From Paenibacillus taichungensis (GTDB lineage Bacteria > Bacillota > Bacilli > Paenibacillales > Paenibacillaceae), in contig NZ_JABMCC010000115.1 in NCBI RefSeq assembly GCF_013359905.1, forward strand, positions 434,001-498,000: a stretch of 64,000 bases of DNA. Direction: 5' to 3'. Made by a program: the position numbers and the translations under genes. Positions 62,343 to 64,000 of the stretch are shown here, piece after piece. Every line of letters begins with the position of its first letter. Position 1 is the stretch's first letter. A model generated the notes under the pieces. The model worked only from the letters and a program-made list of their open reading frames with translations. It had not been told where the DNA came from and ran no database searches.

Positions 62343-63190
62343 CAGGAAAAGAACGATATGAACAGATCAATATTCCATCCGGCCTTTCCGGAGTTATTCA
62401 GCAAGCCCGTCAGCGCGCACGAAACCAAAAGCGAAGAAAAATGATGATCTGGCGTAGCTCCTCCCTGGTTGCTGCCTGTGCTGCGGTGATGATAACAGCT
62501 AACGTTCCAGGTGTAGCCAAGGCATTATCCGATGTACCTGTTATAGGTTCTGTCGTCAAAATTTTGCAAGTTGGTGGTGGCGGGGAGCGCACAGATGGGG
62601 TTTCGGTTACAACGACCAAAGAATCGGATACACTAAACATTCATTTTCAGATCGATGGTGAACAGATCACCTCTGCTCCATCGTATACTGTGGATCACAA
62701 AGAAGGGCCGAATCGTCTGATCTTCACCTTCAATGGGGTACGTCATCTGGATTATGACAAGTTGGAGAAGGATATTAAAGCACTTAAGAATGTAAAAGAT
62801 GTCTATCAAAATATCATTTTGGATGATTCTGCGATTGGCTTTGTGGTTGAACTGAAGGATGATGTGGATTATTCCGTGTCAGAGTATCAGCAGCCTGGCT
62901 ATATTCAGTTGAAGCTTTTTTCCGACGGGAAGACAACGCAATCGCATGAGCTTTTCTTTGTCCGTAGCGAAGACATGGAGCAGGGTGAATCACTGGCCAT
63001 GTTGGCTGAACAATATTCAGCCGATGGCAGCAGCGTTGTGCAGACCAAAAATGGAAAATTCACCGTCGTTATGGGTGCCTTCGATAACCGTGCAGATGCA
63101 GAGAAACACCTGAAAGAATTTACTGACCGGGAGGACTACAGTGAACCACTGCATGTCGACAGTTGGATGAGTAATGAAAATCCGCAATAA
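62339..63190 (+). CDS. Membrane anti-sigma-like protein with AMIN/SPOR-like ectodomain
   Basis: 283 residues, starting within the sigma gene stop (ATGA). A cytoplasmic N-terminus (about 1-38), basic RNQKRRKMMIWR, one membrane helix (about 39-60), then VAKALSDVPVIGSVVKILQVGG as in RsiV/DUF4179-type anti-sigma proteins. The outer part shows an AMIN-like beta domain (about 95-200; LIFTFNGVRHLDYDKL) and a C-terminal SPOR-like module (GKFTVVMGAFDNRADAEKHLKEF, about 240-265). AMIN and SPOR bind peptidoglycan, so the sensor may monitor the wall. The assignment of these two is by eye. Confidence 0.78.
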   Translation: MTGKERYEQINIPSGLSGVIQQARQRARNQKRRKMMIWRSSSLVAACAAVMITANVPGVAKALSDVPVIGSVVKILQVGGGGERTDGVSVTTTKESDTLNIHFQIDGEQITSAPSYTVDHKEGPNRLIFTFNGVRHLDYDKLEKDIKALKNVKDVYQNIILDDSAIGFVVELKDDVDYSVSEYQQPGYIQLKLFSDGKTTQSHELFFVRSEDMEQGESLAMLAEQYSADGSSVVQTKNGKFTVVMGAFDNRADAEKHLKEFTDREDYSEPLHVDSWMSNENPQ

Positions 63191-63198
63191 TGAAAGTG

Positions 63199-63224
63199 GC
63201 CTGCCTTAACGCAGGCTTCTTCTT
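63199..63224 (+). terminator. Terminator after sigma/anti-sigma unit
   Basis: GCCTGC / GCAGGC stem with a 6-base loop followed by TTCTTCTT, 9 bases after the stop. Weak T-run; a stronger terminator follows at 63266. Confidence 0.6.
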
Positions 63225-63265
63225 GTAGACTTTATTATTGAAGTTCATTTCCGTTATCTTTTACG

Positions 63266-63290
63266 AGTCGCCCTTTTGGCGACTTTTTTT
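63266..63290 (+). terminator. Second terminator before alr region
   Basis: AGTCGCC / GGCGACT stem, loop CTTTT, seven T. Same stem sequence as at 48306. Confidence 0.92.
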
Positions 63291-63432
63291 GTTGTAACTA
63301 TGAGAAGTGTAAATCTGTAATCTTACATCGTTGTCAGTTTTGTGTAAGTTTGATCGATAGGAGCTGAAGTGGCCTTAATATACACTTAAATCAATTCAAC
63401 GCACGACATTCACACCTTTAGGAGGCCAAACA

Positions 63433-63537
63433 ATGAAAAGTGTATATGCGGATCTACTGAAAATAGGAAGTAAAAACAAGTCATCTATTCAGTTGAGGAG
63501 ATCCCTCGGATGTACCGAGATACTTGGGCTGAAATAG
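63433..63537 (+). CDS. 34-codon leader ORF overlapping alr
   Basis: ATG 63433 to TAG 63535-63537; TTTAGGAGGCC is an excellent ribosome binding site 7 bases before it. The peptide (MKSVYADLLKIGSKNKSS...) is basic and has no recognised family. Its last 28 bases overlap the start of alr in another frame, and the alr ribosome site lies within it. Ribosomes reading this ORF would end just past the alr start, a layout for coupling or attenuation. A chance frame is possible, but the strong site argues against it. Confidence 0.55.
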   Translation: MKSVYADLLKIGSKNKSSIQLRRSLGCTEILGLK

Positions 63538-64000
63538 ATTTAACGCAAATTCGCGAGAATATCATAGAGATCCGCAAATTTCTACCCCGTTCGACCAAAT
63601 TAATGGCCGTTGTTAAAGCAAATGCATACGGGCATGGAGATATCGAGACAGCCAAAGAAGCAGTAGAGGCAGGCGCGGATTATTTAGCGTGTGCCTTCAT
63701 TGAAGAAGCCATCCGCATTAGAAATGCCGGCTTACAACAACCGATTCTTATTTTGACTCCGATTCGTCCCGAACTTGTACCTCTGGCTCTTGAACATGAT
63801 TTGATGCTTACCGTTACACAGGCGTCATGGTTTCATGAGATGAGAAAATACAAGCCTATCCATACCCCACATAAGTTATCTGTGCATGTGAAAATGGATA
63901 CTGGACTTGGGCGGATAGGTATACGCACGCAAGAAGAGTGGCTTGAAATGGTTCCTTGGCTCAGAGCACCAGATGTAGTAGTCGACGGGTTCTATACCCA
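63510..64000 (+). CDS. alr: Alanine racemase, 3'-truncated by window edge
   Basis: 164 residues visible from ATG 63510 (GAGGAG 9 bases before); the frame is open to the last base. The opening YRDTWAEIDLTQIRENI and the PLP-lysine motif VVKANAYGHG (Lys36) are diagnostic, followed by KMDTGLGRIGI (about 130-140). It makes D-alanine for peptidoglycan. The family is about 370-390 residues, so roughly 60 percent lies beyond the window. It follows an envelope-type sigma/anti-sigma pair, from which it is separated by two terminators. Confidence 0.95.
   Translation, partial: MYRDTWAEIDLTQIRENIIEIRKFLPRSTKLMAVVKANAYGHGDIETAKEAVEAGADYLACAFIEEAIRIRNAGLQQPILILTPIRPELVPLALEHDLMLTVTQASWFHEMRKYKPIHTPHKLSVHVKMDTGLGRIGIRTQEEWLEMVPWLRAPDVVVDGFYT

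Overview
The window reads as chromosome of a spore-forming Firmicute, most probably a Paenibacillus. The reasons are mid-range GC by eye, strong AGGAGG ribosome binding sites with many TTG/GTG starts, SLH-anchored surface protein, a gerABC-type germination operon behind a sigma-G-like promoter, YesM/YesN-type two-component genes beside Lpl-type sugar ABC transporters, many AraC/TetR/MarR regulators, and CcpA (cre) and Fur sites of the Bacillus kind. I see no rRNA, tRNA, CRISPR array, transposase, integrase or phage gene.

Layout. 1-5.7 kb: the 3' part of a GH30 glycosidase and a large lamin-tail/SLH surface protein. 5.7-20.1 kb: accessory 'housekeeping' cassettes, namely OsmC, AraC, an NAD(P)-binding protein and two aldo/keto reductases, a guanidine-I riboswitch with a two-gene SMR exporter, a DEAD-box helicase, a Fur-box heme monooxygenase, methyltransferase, MmcQ/YjbR protein, TetR/MFS pair, GNAT, and a TetR / isochorismatase-like / P450 cassette. 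20.6-42.6 kb: a carbohydrate-utilisation region. It holds an ArsR-like regulator, a cre-controlled sugar ABC transporter, two tandem GH2 enzymes and an aldose epimerase-like protein on the plus strand; a sulfatase and two chromate-transporter-family half proteins on the minus strand; then AraC, a YesM-type kinase, a YesN-type regulator, a second sugar ABC transporter and a GH51 arabinofuranosidase. Together these suggest import and breakdown of a branched, possibly sulfated, arabinose- or galactose-containing plant or algal glycan under catabolite control.

42.7-54.3 kb: MarR/MFS efflux pair, gerABC-type operon, a methyltransferase/FAD reductase pair resembling the tailoring genes usually found beside type III polyketide synthases, an aminotransferase, small conserved protein, GNAT and a secreted GH18-like protein. 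54.5-61.6 kb: M29 aminopeptidase, TetR, and a sulfonate-type ABC transporter (ATPase, binding protein, two permeases) with an FMN-dependent LLM monooxygenase, which fits organosulfur scavenging. 61.8-64 kb: an ECF sigma factor with a membrane anti-sigma-like partner whose outside part looks like AMIN plus SPOR (cell-wall-binding) modules, then a 34-codon upstream ORF overlapping the start of alr (alanine racemase), which runs off the window.

Points most worth following up are the sulfatase-ChrA overlap operon, the cell-wall-sensor-like sigma/anti-sigma pair beside alr and the overlapping leader ORF, the isochorismatase-like protein without its catalytic cysteine in a TetR/P450 cassette with a 20-bp inverted repeat, and the ArsR-type regulator with a large unrecognised C-terminal domain. 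Everything here is read from sequence by eye; no database search was run.
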